From NCBI RefSeq assembly GCF_003383615.1, contig NZ_QNUL01000028.1, forward strand, positions 1-64,000: DNA of 64,000 nucleotides, in the 5' to 3' direction. This document shows, piece by piece, positions 36,685 through 46,983 of the stretch. The position numbers and the translations under genes are program-made. A model generated the notes under the pieces. It did no database searches, was not told the origin of the DNA, and worked only from the letters and a program-made list of their open reading frames with translations. Within the stretch, counting starts at the first letter, position 1. Each line of letters starts with the position of its first letter. The DNA comes from Dyadobacter luteus (lineage in GTDB: Bacteria > Bacteroidota > Bacteroidia > Cytophagales > Spirosomataceae).

Positions 36685-38805
36685 ATGAATCAAAAAAGGA
36701 TCAAAAAGCAGATCAGTAATTTTCTTAACGGAGAGTATTTTACCGATGCCCTTCGTATTACGCTCAGCATTATTGTTCCTGCCGGTGTGCTTTTCGCTCT
36801 CGATTTGCCACAACCTGCCATCGGCGTTGCACATGGCGCGCTGCTGATCGCACTAACCGATATCAGGGGTACAATCGAAGACAAACGTACCACCTCCATT
36901 GTGAGTATCCTGCTATTTTTCGTCGTATCGCTCCTATCCATTGTCGCACTTCCCTACCCATGGCTGATGGGCGTAATTCTCTTTTTTGTAACCTTTGCCT
37001 GCTCCATGCTAACTGTCTATGGGAGCCGGTTTTCGATCTCAGGTACCGCAGCCATTGTACTGATGATTTTTATATGGGGACTGAAACCATCCGGACTTTC
37101 ATTTTGTATTTATCTCCTGACAGGCAGCATTTTATATCATTCTATTAGTTTGCTTCACTTGTGGATTTGGCCTGAAAGATACTTGCGTTATGCAATCTCG
37201 GAGTGCCTTTTAACTACACACGATTATCTTAAAGTAAAAGCGCTTTTTTACGATCCGAATATTCCGCTGGAAGAATGTTACAAGAAAGCCATTTTAACTC
37301 ATAACCGGGTGAGTGGGGCGCAGCAACAATTAAGAAGCATTCTCCTGCGTGACAAAGCGGCAATGCATAACAGTAACCTTAAAGGACAAGCACTGCTACG
37401 TGCAGCCGAAAAGACCATCGACCTCTACGAACAGATTACGGCAATTCATTATTACTATGATTTCATCAGAGAGCAATTTGCCATTACCGGAGCGCTGGAC
37501 CTGATCCGCCAAATGGTGGAACATCTTACCGCCGACATGCTTCATATAAGCGAAATGAAGCCTTTTTCTCAGCAACAGCAAAGCCTCGAAACAAGCCGCC
37601 AACTCAGCCACCTTACGGCCAGATTTGAGTACGTAATCAGTAAAGAAAGCCACTCAAATGCTGAAATTCTTTCGAAATTACTGGTCAATCTAAAAAGCAT
37701 ACATGCAGATATTCAAGGTATTCACCGCATACTCAGCAATGCGAACGCCACCAGTATTACCAACGAACCTAAACCGGAATACCACCATTTCGCTCCGTTC
37801 GAAAATATGGAATGGAAACAGCTCTTGGCACATTTCAAGATCAGTTCGCCTATCTTTCGGTTTTCCCTCAGACTCGCACTGACATGTCTTTTCTGCTACA
37901 TTTTAGCCCAGTTTTTTGAGCTTGGGAGATACAGCTATTGGATATTGATCACCGTTGTTGTTATTATCAAACCTGCATTTAGTCTTACGCGAGAGCGAAA
38001 TATACAACGTCTTACAGGAACGATTATCGGTATCGCCATTGCACTCATCTTATTGTTTTTTGTCAAAAATACGATCGTTTTACTCGCTTTTGGAACGGTG
38101 TTTCTGCTTACGTTCTTTACCTTCAACAGAACCCATCATCTGCTGAGTGTGATTGGACTTACACCTATGATTATTCTGGTTCTTTACATCTATGGAGACA
38201 GTGGATGGGGTTTTGTGCTGGAAAGGATTTATGATACGCTGATAGGCTGTGCAATCGCTTTTGCAGCGACGTATTTATTTCCGTCGTGGGAATCGAGCAG
38301 GGTACCGTTTTTATGTAGAGAGCTACTGAAAGCCAATATCCATTATCTCGAAAAACTACAGGATGTTATCTCGGAAACGCCGCTCACTCCTACCGGTTAT
38401 AAACTGGCAAGAAAGAATGTTTATATCGAACAGGCCAATCTGTCATCAGCTTTTCAACGTATGCTTGGCGAGCCCAAACACAAAACAATAGCATCTGAAA
38501 ACATTTACCATTTCCAGATGCTAAACCATATTCTGAGCTCTAATATCTCATCTCTGTTTATGTCTGCTGCCAATCGTCAATCGACGGATTTCTCCTTTAT
38601 TCAATCCGTCATCACCTCACTCACACAAAGCGAATTACTTCTGAATAAACACCTTCCGCAATCTGTCTCTATTGACGCCAGTGATACCCATTCTTATGTT
38701 CAGGACTATTCTGTAGAAAAGCATCAGGATCCCTTGTTCGTACTGAAAGATATTGCCAAAGAAATCAGGATTTGTTGTTCGGAGATCAGAGCAAATCTGA
38801 TTTGA
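36685..38805 (+). CDS. FUSC-family membrane protein (YccS-like)
   Basis: 706 residues with two halves, each with about five to six membrane helices (about 20-165 and 390-545) and a cytoplasmic helical segment after each. LTDIRGTIEDKRTT near 56-69 and ITVVVIIKPAFSLTRERNIQRLTGTI near 427-452 are typical of YccS/FUSC proteins, related to aromatic-acid efflux pumps. No membrane-fusion or outer-membrane channel gene is next to it, so whether it exports anything is open. The start is the ATG at 36685 with a basic N-terminus (NQKRIKKQ). Confidence 0.85.
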   Translation: MNQKRIKKQISNFLNGEYFTDALRITLSIIVPAGVLFALDLPQPAIGVAHGALLIALTDIRGTIEDKRTTSIVSILLFFVVSLLSIVALPYPWLMGVILFFVTFACSMLTVYGSRFSISGTAAIVLMIFIWGLKPSGLSFCIYLLTGSILYHSISLLHLWIWPERYLRYAISECLLTTHDYLKVKALFYDPNIPLEECYKKAILTHNRVSGAQQQLRSILLRDKAAMHNSNLKGQALLRAAEKTIDLYEQITAIHYYYDFIREQFAITGALDLIRQMVEHLTADMLHISEMKPFSQQQQSLETSRQLSHLTARFEYVISKESHSNAEILSKLLVNLKSIHADIQGIHRILSNANATSITNEPKPEYHHFAPFENMEWKQLLAHFKISSPIFRFSLRLALTCLFCYILAQFFELGRYSYWILITVVVIIKPAFSLTRERNIQRLTGTIIGIAIALILLFFVKNTIVLLAFGTVFLLTFFTFNRTHHLLSVIGLTPMIILVLYIYGDSGWGFVLERIYDTLIGCAIAFAATYLFPSWESSRVPFLCRELLKANIHYLEKLQDVISETPLTPTGYKLARKNVYIEQANLSSAFQRMLGEPKHKTIASENIYHFQMLNHILSSNISSLFMSAANRQSTDFSFIQSVITSLTQSELLLNKHLPQSVSIDASDTHSYVQDYSVEKHQDPLFVLKDIAKEIRICCSEIRANLI

Positions 38806-38928
38806 CAGAACCCGCTACCTGGCTGGAAATGACTTTAATAATTCTACATTCCCCCGCAAATCTATGTAGAAACAATGTGCACCCAATTGGTACTTCGTTT
38901 TCTTTATCGCCTTGATTGAGTCAAAATC

Positions 38929-39807
38929 TCAGCTTCGCCTTAACCGTTTCAGCCAGTTTAAACGGAGTTCAGAAATAACCATTGCAGCTATTATAAATCC
39001 TCCACCAAAAATAATCCTTTCTGTTAATGCTTCATGCAGAAAGATTACTCCCGCAACAGTGGCAAACACCGGCTCGCAAAGATACACCAGCGCTATTTTC
39101 TCTTCAGGCAGATAACGCTGAGCAGCATTCTGAACCGAGTACATAAATGCAGTAGCCGGCAATGCAGCAAATAAAACCGCCTGCCAGAAATCACGATCGG
39201 CAGGAACCCAGTTGACATCGCCGTCAAACAAAGCCATGAGTCCACACCCTACTGCACAAACCAGCATCAGCACAATTACAGCCGGAATCGGATGCTCTTC
39301 GTTTGATACATGCGCAACCTGCAACACATACAGAGCAAATCCGAAGGAACATGCTAGTGCCAGCAAATCCCCGTAACTGATTCTGAGTTGATCAGCGGCA
39401 CTGATAATGAAAAGCCCGGTGACGGCAAGCAGACAAGCAATCCAATTATTCAGTTTCACTGGTTTTTTATAAATGAAGAATTTCAAAACCGGTACGAGCA
39501 CCACTTCAAATCCTGTAATAAAAGCTGCATTTCCGATAGGTGTGTAACGCAGACTAATCGTTTGCAAAATCGTCGCTGCCAGTAAAGGTATACTGATCAA
39601 TGTACCTATACGTATTGTATTAAAGGTGATTAGCCTAATCTGCCGATAAAACCATAGCGCTACAGCAACAGCCGCAGTCAGGAATTTATAGAAAAGAAAA
39701 ATGAATGGAGAAGTAACGGAAATACCCGTTTTCACAAATGTAAATGAGATACCCCAGAAAGCAGTACCCAAAATTAACAACAGAAGAAACAGATTCTTTT
39801 TGCTCAT
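38929..39807 (-). CDS. EamA/DMT-family transporter
   Basis: About 292 residues from ATG 39807 (MSKKNLFLLLLILGTAFWGISF); the frame is open to 39885 but the extra N-terminus is not family-like. Ten hydrophobic helices in two EamA repeats, with FWGISFTFVK in the first and AALPATAFMYSVQNAAQRY and YLCEPVFATVAG in the second. Inner-membrane drug/metabolite transporter; substrate unknown. Transcribed alone. Confidence 0.88.
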   Translation of the reverse strand: MSKKNLFLLLLILGTAFWGISFTFVKTGISVTSPFIFLFYKFLTAAVAVALWFYRQIRLITFNTIRIGTLISIPLLAATILQTISLRYTPIGNAAFITGFEVVLVPVLKFFIYKKPVKLNNWIACLLAVTGLFIISAADQLRISYGDLLALACSFGFALYVLQVAHVSNEEHPIPAVIVLMLVCAVGCGLMALFDGDVNWVPADRDFWQAVLFAALPATAFMYSVQNAAQRYLPEEKIALVYLCEPVFATVAGVIFLHEALTERIIFGGGFIIAAMVISELRLNWLKRLRRS

Positions 39808-40033
39808 TGTAAACCAAATGTTAGTGTTAAACAATTGGTCAGAGCATGTGCAGTGTAAGCACAAAAGAACCAAACACATCCCCAATTTCTTCTCTAACGC
39901 TGGGACACGTTTGCTGATAATGAAGTTCTAATCTGCCACAAAAGTAGTGCCGGAGAGATTGCCTTGCAAATATTCAAGAAAAATCCGGTGAGAATGAACT
40001 CAGAAATGCAAGGTGCCCCTACTTAGAAGTTGA

Positions 40034-40768
40034 CTAGAAGAAGCGCTCAAAGACTATCCCGTAAGTAAGAATAAAATTCTCCTTTTCCGTCCTGCTGATC
40101 AGGTTGTAGTTCAAAGCTGTGTTAAGTGTGACCCAGCGCCAAACCTTAAAACCTACATTTAAATTCGTAGTTACGATATGGTCATTCCGGTAGGTGAGTG
40201 AAGGTTGCCAGAAGCCAGAGCCCGTTAAAGTGATAAAATCTTTGTGTTTCCAGTTGAGTTGTAACCTGAGGGAATTTCTGACTGTCTGATACCCGAACTC
40301 CGCGCTGTCAGGCTGGATGATATTGCTCCGCTCATACAAAATTCCATCGCTGACACTGAACATCAGATTTTCCTTATTCACAATACGATATGCCAAGCCC
40401 AGACCAGATTGTACTTGCTCATTGATTTTCAAAGAAAAACTGGAAGTAAAATTAACAAGTCCCCAGTAGTAAAAATCAGGCACTTTTTTGTTGTAGACAT
40501 TAAAATCAACGGAGGCGTTGACATCATTATTGGTCATTGTTTCCAATGTTCCGCCATACAGCCATGCCGCGTTGGTATTCATTACAAACCGTTTCTTTTT
40601 GACGCTAAAGTTGCCGCTATTGTTTAACAGATAGGTCATCCCTTCGGATGTTTTGTTGAATGTCCCAGACGTCGACAAACGTACTCTATGTGTAAGCGAG
40701 TCACTGAATTGGCCATAAACAAAACCTATATTCAAAAAGAAAAACAGAGAAAAAAGAATGAATTTCAT
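40034..40768 (-). CDS. outer-membrane beta-barrel protein, DUF481-like
   Basis: About 244 residues from ATG 40768, which begins a signal peptide (MKFILFSLFFFL to FVYGQ). The rest alternates polar and hydrophobic residues in about ten to twelve beta-strands and ends in a Phe (ERFF), typical of outer-membrane barrels. The pattern resembles DUF481, but this family call is tentative. Function unknown. Confidence 0.65.
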   Translation of the reverse strand: MKFILFSLFFFLNIGFVYGQFSDSLTHRVRLSTSGTFNKTSEGMTYLLNNSGNFSVKKKRFVMNTNAAWLYGGTLETMTNNDVNASVDFNVYNKKVPDFYYWGLVNFTSSFSLKINEQVQSGLGLAYRIVNKENLMFSVSDGILYERSNIIQPDSAEFGYQTVRNSLRLQLNWKHKDFITLTGSGFWQPSLTYRNDHIVTTNLNVGFKVWRWVTLNTALNYNLISRTEKENFILTYGIVFERFF

Positions 40769-40970
40769 ACAAACAGCATTGATAAGATGTAACTTTTCTG
40801 ATACACCTTTTTGAAAAACTGAACTATTGCCGCCTACCGGCAAAAGAACAATGCCACTTATCACACATCGGTCACATACGGACTGCAACAAGGAATGGAA
40901 AGGATTATGATAGAATAAAAACTACATTTCGGGTATTGTGCCTACAATTGCAATCAGACAGGCTACAACC

Positions 40971-41213
40971 TTACAGACTATCCAAAACCTCTATTACCGC
41001 ATTGATCAACCCTGAATCCAACGTTTTTCCATCTACCGGCGTTTCTATCAAAGCTCTATACTGTTGACTGTCATCTTTCTCAAATACTACCTCTGTCTCG
41101 CCGATCGTCAGGTACAATTTATAGGTATATCCAAAACTAACCAGCCTTCCGTCTATTGTTAACTCCTCTCCTTTATACTCAACGGGAATCTGAATCGGTT
41201 GTTCATTTTGCAT
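40971..41213 (-). CDS. small conserved-looking protein, unknown
   Basis: 80 residues, acidic, no signal peptide or membrane segment. It has a mixed beta pattern (IPVEYKGEELTIDGRLVSFGYTYKLYLTIGETEVVFEKDD) followed by a helix at the C-terminus. No known family is recognised. A clean ATG at 41213 and protein-like codon use favour a real gene. The following gene on the same strand begins 200 bases away, so it appears monocistronic. Confidence 0.6.
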   Translation of the reverse strand: MQNEQPIQIPVEYKGEELTIDGRLVSFGYTYKLYLTIGETEVVFEKDDSQQYRALIETPVDGKTLDSGLINAVIEVLDSL

Positions 41214-41440
41214 AACTCTCTTTTAAAATTTCTCAAAGATAGCTGACCACCTTCGGGTAAGAAAATCAGGAGGGGCGATTTTGCCAGATAGAGGGAAGGT
41301 TTGCAACACAAATTTCTTTCCTTTAAAAAAGTAAGGAAGACCTGTCCGGAATCCTCTATGCCCAACACACCCTTTTCCCTATTCCCAATGCCCTTCTAAT
41401 TGCTTTTTATCAACCAATGTCTGGACGATTCTAAGAGAAA

Positions 41441-41473
41441 TTGGCATTTGTTATCAATATTCAAGTAACTTAG
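41441..41473 (+). promoter_or_regulatory. candidate promoter in the 41.2-41.8 kb interval
   Basis: TTGG at 41441-41444 and TAACTTAG (one mismatch to TAnnTTTG) at 41466-41473, 21 bases apart. It has no open reading frame downstream before the terminator at 41532-41564. Confidence 0.3.
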
Positions 41474-41479
41474 AGGTAG

Positions 41480-41564
41480 CTACTAATTTTTCACAAGGAT
41501 TGAATCAAAAGTAGTTTGGTTAGAGAATTAGAAAGGGTGGTCATTTTATGGTCACCCTTTTTCC
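41480..41564 (+). ncRNA. possible small RNA between a promoter and a terminator
   Basis: In the gene-free interval 41214-41797, a promoter-like pair (41441-41473) is followed about 60 bases later by a clear intrinsic terminator and no coding frame. This would give an RNA of about 85 bases. It could instead be the leftover 3' end of a lost gene. I see no match to a known RNA family. Confidence 0.25.
41532..41564 (+). terminator. intrinsic terminator without an upstream gene
   Basis: An 8-bp stem (41532-41539 with 41553-41560), a 13-nt loop and a run of T's directly after. It is a textbook intrinsic terminator on the plus strand, but no plus-strand gene precedes it within 2.7 kb. Confidence 0.7.
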
Positions 41565-41651
41565 TTAAATAGCTCCCATATTCAAGATTTTTTACGATGA
41601 AGGGGAAATATAGACTTGCATTTCGTCGAATTTTTCAGCGGGTTGAGGAGG

Positions 41652-41729
41652 TTATGGTTGTTGTTGGTCAAAAATAGCCTTCAACGCCTCAACAAACTCC
41701 ATCTCTGTAAGCGTTATGGTAACGGGCAT
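41652..41729 (-). CDS. 25-residue open frame, possible small peptide or gene remnant
   Basis: Begins MPVTITLTEMEFVEALKAIF and ends in QQQP before TAA. Beta-strand-turn-helix in character, like the first 25 residues of some helix-turn-helix/excisionase proteins of Bacteroidota, but the rest is missing. Could be a remnant of a lost gene, a micropeptide or chance. Confidence 0.22.
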   Translation of the reverse strand: MPVTITLTEMEFVEALKAIFDQQQP

Positions 41730-41797
41730 TCTTTTTGCCTGTTATCCATTTTCACACGTCACAAGAAATCATCACATCTAACCATCTGACTTAATTT

Positions 41798-43030
41798 ATG
41801 AGAAAATTAGCGCTTATCACATTGGCAACCGCGGTAATATCGGTTGCTGCCTGCAAGGACAACGTGACAGATGGCCCTGAAAATCCTGTTGAATCGGATA
41901 CTACAACCTCTGTTGAAACCAATCCTGCCAATACCAATTACCGACCTGCTTTTGCCGGACAAACCCGCATTACCGCTGTAAAGACCTCTACGAACTGGTC
42001 GAGCCAGGTTTTAACAGAATCCCTTCGCAGCCCCTGGGGAATCACAACTTTACCCGACGGACGTTTGCTGATAACAGAAAAAGCAGGAACCATGCGCATA
42101 GTGACCAGCTCAGGTGAGGTCTCAGAAGCTATCTCAGGCATACCAACTGTAAATGCGGGTGGGCAAGGAGGTTTGCTGGGCGTAAGGGTTGATCCTGAAT
42201 TTACAACCAACAGGATGGTCTACTGGGTATATTCTGAAGCTGCAACAGGGGGGAATCTGACAGCAGTTGCAAAAGGCAAGTTGTCGGCAGATGAAAGACG
42301 AATTGAAACACCAACGGTGATTTTCCGTGCCACGCCAGCTTATGGCGGCACACTGCATTATGGAGGAAGAATTCTTTTCGATCAGTCAGGGAATCTTCTG
42401 ATCAGTACCGGTGAGCGATCAGACGCTGCAGTGAGAACGCAGGCACAATCTCTCAATGCTGCACCAGGGAAAATCCTCAGAATAACGAAAGACGGAGCTC
42501 CGGTACAAGGTAATCCGTTTGCAGGCCAAGCCAACGCCCGGGCAGAAATCTATGCCTATGGCTTCCGTAATCCGCAGGGACTTGCTATCCATCCGGTGAC
42601 AGGCGACCTATGGGAAAGTGAGCATGGTCCTCGCGGTGGCGATGAAATTAACCGGATAGCAGCCGGCTCCAATTACGGCTGGCCGATTATCACTTACGGA
42701 GTAGAATACAGCGGTGCTACGATTGGCGCAGGTATCCAGCAACAGGATGGTATGCAGCAACCTGCCTATTACTGGGATCCTGTGATTTCTCCAAGCGGAA
42801 TGACCTTCTATGCCGGGAATCGTGTTCCGGAGTGGACTAATAATCTATTTGTAGGTGCGTTGAGCGGACAGCATATTGCCAGACTTGTAATTCAGGATAA
42901 CAAAATTGTAGGCGAAGAAAGGCTTCTTGCAGATCAGTCTCAGCGTTTCCGGGACATTACCCAGGGAAGTGACGGAGCACTATATGCCATCACCGATCAG
43001 GGAAGACTGTATAAAATTGACCGGCAATAA
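41798..43030 (+). CDS. PQQ-dependent sugar dehydrogenase, lipoprotein (first paralogue)
   Basis: 410 residues, with a type II signal peptide ending VAAC (Cys19) and a linker rich in Thr, Asn and Pro. The rest is a six-bladed propeller of the glucose/sorbosone dehydrogenase family (PF07995): SPWGITTLPDGRLLITEKAGT near 77-97, GGQGGLLGVRVDPEF near 120-134, LHYGGRILFDQSGNLLISTGERSD near 187-210, ESEHGPRGGDEIN near 273-285 and NYGWPIITYGVEY near 291-303. It should oxidise aldose sugars outside the inner membrane with PQQ as cofactor. A paralogue of identical length lies at 56482-57714 on the other strand. PQQ biosynthesis genes are not in this window. Confidence 0.9.
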   Translation: MRKLALITLATAVISVAACKDNVTDGPENPVESDTTTSVETNPANTNYRPAFAGQTRITAVKTSTNWSSQVLTESLRSPWGITTLPDGRLLITEKAGTMRIVTSSGEVSEAISGIPTVNAGGQGGLLGVRVDPEFTTNRMVYWVYSEAATGGNLTAVAKGKLSADERRIETPTVIFRATPAYGGTLHYGGRILFDQSGNLLISTGERSDAAVRTQAQSLNAAPGKILRITKDGAPVQGNPFAGQANARAEIYAYGFRNPQGLAIHPVTGDLWESEHGPRGGDEINRIAAGSNYGWPIITYGVEYSGATIGAGIQQQDGMQQPAYYWDPVISPSGMTFYAGNRVPEWTNNLFVGALSGQHIARLVIQDNKIVGEERLLADQSQRFRDITQGSDGALYAITDQGRLYKIDRQ

Positions 43031-43034
43031 ACGG

Positions 43035-43073
43035 AAACATACCTGAGTGATGATAAACCACTCAGGTATGTTT
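43035..43073. terminator. strong bidirectional terminator
   Basis: A perfect 15-bp stem (43035-43049 with 43059-43073) and a 9-nt loop, flanked by A and T runs. It lies 5 bases after the sugar dehydrogenase stop and 6 bases before the end of the convergent aldo/keto reductase gene. Confidence 0.85.
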
Positions 43074-43078
43074 GGATA

Positions 43079-44242
<1,164 letters not shown>

Positions 44243-44348
44243 TTATACAAAACTGAGAATTTGAAGAATGGATTGCAGTATACAGATTACGGAGATTAGT
44301 ACCATTATTACTGGTATTAATTCCAACTGCCGCAATTTCACTTTTAAC

Positions 44349-45188
44349 TTACTTCACCGGATACAAAGCCCGGAGCGCGTTAAATACAGCCTGATGGGTA
44401 ATGGTGGCGTGATCTTCTCCGGGCAAATAATCAAAATGGACTTGCAACAAAGGAGATTTAATTTGCTGTAATTTTTCAAAAAGCAGATTGGCATCTACCT
44501 CCATAACATGAGGTTGGGCACTCGGCGCCAACCCTTCCTTGCCCACTGCGATATATACATCCGTTTTCTTGTGTAATGCCGCAGGTTTCAGATTAAACAG
44601 TGAACCATTGTCCCACCACATACTCGGACTTATGATAATATACTTATCAAACAGTGCAGGCTTCTTTAAGAGTACTTCCGTTGCCAATAATGCTGCTAAT
44701 GACTGGCCTATAAGTGTTTTTGAACTCTTTGTTTTAAACTTCTTCTCAATAAAAGGCTGGAGTTCCTGTTCTAGAAACCGAATGAATTTTTCTGAATGAC
44801 CACTGGTGGGTAGCTTTTTCTTTTCCGACTCAATTGTAGTTTCAAAAGTAAAATCCCGCTTTCTATCTACGTTAGCAATCCCGACAATGATAGACTTTGG
44901 AACGCGGTCAATCCAGGCGAAATTATTGAACTGAAAGATACCCGTAACATGTATAAAGTCTTCATCCGCCGACCCGTCAAGCAGATATACAACAGGATAA
45001 CGGATCGTATCTTTTGGATTATAGCCCTCGGGAAGGTATATATTCAAAACCCTGTCTTCCGACAATACAGTAGATTTGATCCTCTCTATCCTGCCCAAAA
45101 CAAACGGTGTGCTGTTATCATCAGTAGTTTGACTGAATGCAAAATGGGCTAAAAAGGTCATAAAAATGACCGGCAACAATACTCTCAT
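44349..45188 (-). CDS. secreted esterase (PF00756, enterochelin-esterase-like)
   Basis: 279 residues: a signal peptide (1-19, AHFAFSQ), then an esterase-D fold with NIYLPEGYNPKD near 49-60, YPVVYLLDGSADE near 64-76, nucleophile elbow GQSLAA near 162-167, and PGEDHATITHQA near 258-269 holding the catalytic His. It is intact, unlike the related esterase at 1910-2800. Substrate possibly siderophore or acylated sugar esters; it is not linked to the Xus-like operon. It lies 149 bases upstream of the aldo/keto reductase gene on the same strand. Confidence 0.85.
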   Translation of the reverse strand: MRVLLPVIFMTFLAHFAFSQTTDDNSTPFVLGRIERIKSTVLSEDRVLNIYLPEGYNPKDTIRYPVVYLLDGSADEDFIHVTGIFQFNNFAWIDRVPKSIIVGIANVDRKRDFTFETTIESEKKKLPTSGHSEKFIRFLEQELQPFIEKKFKTKSSKTLIGQSLAALLATEVLLKKPALFDKYIIISPSMWWDNGSLFNLKPAALHKKTDVYIAVGKEGLAPSAQPHVMEVDANLLFEKLQQIKSPLLQVHFDYLPGEDHATITHQAVFNALRALYPVK

Positions 45189-45308
45189 CCGGTTAGTTAA
45201 ATAGTTACTCCGGCAAAAATAGGAAATTTAGTTTGAGGAAAATCCGGCGTACAGAGATGCATGTTCTATTTTCCCCTCCGCCTAAAAGTTGGATTACATG
45301 ATGAATAC

Positions 45309-45767
45309 CTATTTGCTGATCGCCAACTGATAAGTCCTCACAACATTGCCGTTTAGCGTATAACTTTCCAATGAGTTATACGAATCATTACACATAAATC
45401 CAGTGTTGCATTCCTGTTTAGTCACAACAAAATCGGATATAGCATACCGTTCGCCGGTGCTGATAAGCTTTACCACATAATTTTGCTCAACTGTCAACCT
45501 GGTTGGTAAGAGAATGAGCTGATAAGTTCCGGGTGAAAAATTGCTGGTAACGACGGTAACACTGTCGACAGGATTAGTAGCATTTGCACCCTTATTAAAT
45601 CGCTGAATAACAATCGTGTCAAGATCACTATTAGCGAAATTGTTAAAAGCAATCTGATCCATATTGTCTGCACCAATGCACAGTTTCTTGGTACAGCATC
45701 CTGCTGTACCAATTACCAGCGGAGCTACAATGAACAGGACTAAAGGATTGAGTGAAAGGTTTTTCAT
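45309..45767 (-). CDS. small lipoprotein, unknown
   Basis: 152 residues with a type II signal peptide ending IGTAGC (Cys24, followed by a second Cys). The mature part is beta-rich with several Cys residues (Cys25, Cys30 and a pair near ECNTGFMC), suggesting disulphides. No known family recognised. Monocistronic, on the minus strand. Confidence 0.6.
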   Translation of the reverse strand: MKNLSLNPLVLFIVAPLVIGTAGCCTKKLCIGADNMDQIAFNNFANSDLDTIVIQRFNKGANATNPVDSVTVVTSNFSPGTYQLILLPTRLTVEQNYVVKLISTGERYAISDFVVTKQECNTGFMCNDSYNSLESYTLNGNVVRTYQLAISK

Positions 45768-45940
45768 ATTATTTCATTGAGTAAGTAATATTCTGAATAT
45801 CTGAAGCGGAATAGTTCTCCAATATCCGAATTATTCTCCGGCTCTTTCCACTCAGAAAGTAAAATATCCTCTCTTATCTCAATAGCTTTCAGGTTACGAA
45901 ATGCCCCCGTCTCCTTAATCAAAAAAATCAATCTGTCAGT

Positions 45941-46024
45941 TTACGGTAGACTCGCGATAAACCAGGAACAAATCCCTAAGACAAACAATATCAACCAGAT
46001 CAGAAAATATTTTTTAGCAGCCAT
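45941..46024 (-). CDS. 27-residue putative single-span membrane peptide
   Basis: Reads MAAKKYFLIWLILFVLGICS and then WFIASLP, stop TAA. A basic start followed by one continuous hydrophobic helix is a typical small membrane protein. It lies 37 bases after the AraC gene's stop, on the same strand. Chance cannot be excluded; nothing else is seen in 45768-45940. Confidence 0.35.
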   Translation of the reverse strand: MAAKKYFLIWLILFVLGICSWFIASLP

Positions 46025-46061
46025 GTTCTTCAAACAAGGTTGTGACAAATGAATTAAACTT

Positions 46062-46928
46062 TCAGGTATTTCTGAATTTTACCGGATTTGTATGAAGATG
46101 TTTTTTAAAGAAGTTGTTAAAATACGTAACTTCTGAAAAGCCAAGCGCATAAGCAATCTCTGAAACCGACCATGTGGTTTGTCTCAATAACAATTTTGCC
46201 TCGTTGAGTAAGCGGTCCGCAATATGATGGGTTGTCGTTTTACTGCTTACCTCCTTCACTACTCTATTTAAATGATTTACATGCACATTCAGATGTTCGG
46301 CAAAATCGGAGGCGAAACGAAATTGAATGCTACCACCCTTTTCTTTAACAGGAAACTGACCGGCCAGCTCCGTAAAAAATAAATGTGTAATTCTTTGAGC
46401 GGCAACATTAGTACTTTTGGGAAACTGATCCGGTGTAAGTCTTAACGAAAAATCGGTAAGCTCCAACAAATTTTCCCGTGTCAGTTCACGCAGTTCACTT
46501 TTGTCGGCTTGCCGCAGCCACAGCATTCTTTCAAAAGTGTTATACAAAAAATCATATTCTCTGTGCGTCAGATTGTACTCCCGGATCGTCTTGGCAAGCA
46601 ATACCGGTTGTAATAAATCGAGGCAGGTTTGATAAAGTGCATGATCGAAAATGCAGATAAAACCAGACTCGGATTCTCTACCCGTTTTCAAACTTTGAAG
46701 CTGGTGGAAACTGTAAAAACCAAGACTTTGCCTGCTTATTTCTGCTCCGATTTTACGTCTGACAAGCTTTATAGCGAAATAGTCATCACATCTTTTTACA
46801 AAAGCCTCTTCCGCTTCATGATCTTCTATTCTATATAATCTCAAACCTTCCTCAGCATGCGCCCTGGGAAGAGATATCGTACGTCCTGGGTTGAAATTGT
46901 CTGTTAATATATCTCTGGTTATGATCAT
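46062..46928 (-). CDS. AraC-family transcriptional regulator
   Basis: 288 residues. The N-terminal half (about 15-150) is a cupin-like sensor. The C-terminal part (about 190-287) contains the two AraC helix-turn-helix motifs, FAEHLNVHVNHLNRVVK near 215-231 and VSEIAYALGFSEVTYFNNFFKKHLHTNP near 254-281. Ligand unknown. It lies 55 bases downstream of the LytTR regulator on the same strand, so read-through is possible. Confidence 0.88.
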   Translation of the reverse strand: MIITRDILTDNFNPGRTISLPRAHAEEGLRLYRIEDHEAEEAFVKRCDDYFAIKLVRRKIGAEISRQSLGFYSFHQLQSLKTGRESESGFICIFDHALYQTCLDLLQPVLLAKTIREYNLTHREYDFLYNTFERMLWLRQADKSELRELTRENLLELTDFSLRLTPDQFPKSTNVAAQRITHLFFTELAGQFPVKEKGGSIQFRFASDFAEHLNVHVNHLNRVVKEVSSKTTTHHIADRLLNEAKLLLRQTTWSVSEIAYALGFSEVTYFNNFFKKHLHTNPVKFRNT

Positions 46929-46983
46929 GGCTCAATACTTTACTCTGAAAAAAATCTAAAAATGACAGATATCACTGTCGACT

